This document shows positions 5,145 through 5,912 of a stretch of 5,912 nt of DNA, piece by piece. The stretch is taken from positions 1 through 5,912 of the forward strand of contig CAISOG010000016.1 in NCBI GenBank assembly GCA_903887035.1. The letters are read 5' to 3'. Under the pieces are notes generated by a model, which did not search any database, was not told the DNA's origin, and saw only the letters and a program-made list of their open reading frames with translations. Made by a program: the position numbers and the translations under genes. This stretch comes from an uncultured Holosporaceae bacterium. GTDB taxonomy: Bacteria; Pseudomonadota; Alphaproteobacteria; CAISOG01. The stretch's first letter is position 1. The number at the start of each line of letters is the position of its first letter.

Positions 5145-5912
5145 ATGGGCATCAGTTTACTTTTTAATCAAGCGTCCAGTATCGCCCAGCGGAACTTGAA
5201 CGACACCCAACTGGATGTTAGCAGTTCGATGAACAAGCTTTCCTCTGGCAAACGCGTGGTGGTCGCTAAAGATGATGCGGCCGCCATGGCTATCGGCGGC
5301 AGACTGAATCTGCAATCACGCGCCCTGCAAAAGATTATTACCAACATTACGCAGGCTACCTCCACCGTTCAAATTGCTGAAGGTGCGATGGTTAGAGTTA
5401 ATAGCATGTTAGAGCGAATGAACGAATTGGCGGTGCAGGCTGGTGCAGGCAATCTGTCGAACACAGAGCGCGGCTTTCTGAATGTTGAATATCAGCAAAT
5501 GAAACAAGAGATTAACCGTATTACCGCCAGCACCAAATTTAACAACAACGTGCTGACCGATGGCAAATACACCCAGACCAACAGCGCTGGATATTTCCCA
5601 TCCAATTCTGGCTTTATTGACATGGCCTTTGGCAATATTCCCTTGGCCACCACTGGTGTTAACAAAGCCGTTATTAATTATGATGGCGATGGTAGCAGCG
5701 GCAATTTTTATTTTACCCATAATGGCATGAGTCTGTCGGGTGAGATTGACCCATCCCTGCTGGGGATTGGTACCAAGATTCTTAATGGCACCTCAGTAAA
5801 ATTGACCGGCCTGGGCTATAACAATCCTGCGGGACTGAATGCCCAACCGCCTTATGTGATCATCAACCTGGATACCCGTTTCAACCCTGACCAGGCGCTG
5901 AACGATGCGACG
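5145..5912 (+). CDS. flagellin, N-terminal 256 residues (3' end beyond the window)
   Basis: Structural subunit of the flagellar filament, exported by the flagellar type III apparatus without a cleaved signal peptide. Residues 1-140 form the conserved flagellin N-terminal (D0/D1) region: NQASSIAQRNL (8-18), MNKLSSGKRVVVAKDDAAAM (29-48), VQIAEGAMVRVNSMLERMNE (75-94), LAVQAGAGNLSNTERGF (95-111) and EINRITASTKFNNNVL (122-137). From about 141 the sequence becomes variable and beta-rich with many Gly, Asn and Thr (GDGSSGNFYFTHNG, 201-214 region), as expected for surface-exposed D2/D3 domains. The reading frame is uninterrupted to the last base, and the conserved C-terminal D1/D0 helices have not appeared by residue 256, so the protein is larger than the compact flagellins of about 275 residues in Caulobacter. 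The position matching Arg92 of Salmonella FliC is Asn93 (LERMNELAVQ). Expression is probably sigma-54 dependent with leader-mediated control. Confidence 0.95.
   Translation, partial: MGISLLFNQASSIAQRNLNDTQLDVSSSMNKLSSGKRVVVAKDDAAAMAIGGRLNLQSRALQKIITNITQATSTVQIAEGAMVRVNSMLERMNELAVQAGAGNLSNTERGFLNVEYQQMKQEINRITASTKFNNNVLTDGKYTQTNSAGYFPSNSGFIDMAFGNIPLATTGVNKAVINYDGDGSSGNFYFTHNGMSLSGEIDPSLLGIGTKILNGTSVKLTGLGYNNPAGLNAQPPYVIINLDTRFNPDQALNDAT

Overview
The window looks like a chromosomal segment from a motile, Gram-negative bacterium, most likely an alphaproteobacterium of moderate GC content. The evidence is an rpe gene followed directly by a heparinase II/III-like gene (a pairing I recall from Rhodospirillales and Caulobacterales), a perfect TTAA-N7-TTAA site of the type bound by the alphaproteobacterial regulator CtrA, an outer-membrane Omp85/TpsB-family transporter, and a flagellin gene with a sigma-54 promoter. 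I cannot name genus or species.

Layout: (1) 1-294 is the 3' part of an unrecognised, AT-rich plus-strand gene that carries an exact 18-bp tandem duplication. (2) 295-612 is a gene-free stretch of about 320 bases with several inverted repeats, a possible sigma-70-type promoter and the CtrA-like box, ending in a 12-bp tandem repeat that abuts the rpe start codon. (3) 613-1308 is rpe (ribulose-phosphate 3-epimerase), and 1321-3021 is a heparinase II/III-like protein only 12 bases downstream, probably in one operon. (4) 3052-4788 on the minus strand is a complete TpsB/FhaC/ShlB-type outer-membrane transporter, convergent with the heparinase-like gene. It has no TpsA exoprotein next to it in this window. 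(5) 4789-5144 is a divergent regulatory region with a full-consensus -24/-12 sigma-54 promoter, upstream elements placed as expected for enhancer and IHF sites, a 5'-UTR hairpin and a good Shine-Dalgarno. (6) 5145 to the window end is the 5' part of a flagellin gene, still open at 5912.

The clearest biology is on the right: a flagellin promoter whose architecture (activator-site candidates, bend site, sigma-54 core, 5'-UTR stem-loop) matches late flagellar genes of Caulobacter-like bacteria, back-to-back with a surface-protein secretion pore. The tpsB gene also carries an 8-base C tract close to its 3' end, where slippage would remove the C-terminal beta-barrel signal. The left half is ordinary metabolism (pentose phosphate epimerase) plus a probable polysaccharide-active protein of unknown substrate. 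No tRNA, rRNA, CRISPR array, transposase or insertion-sequence end was seen.
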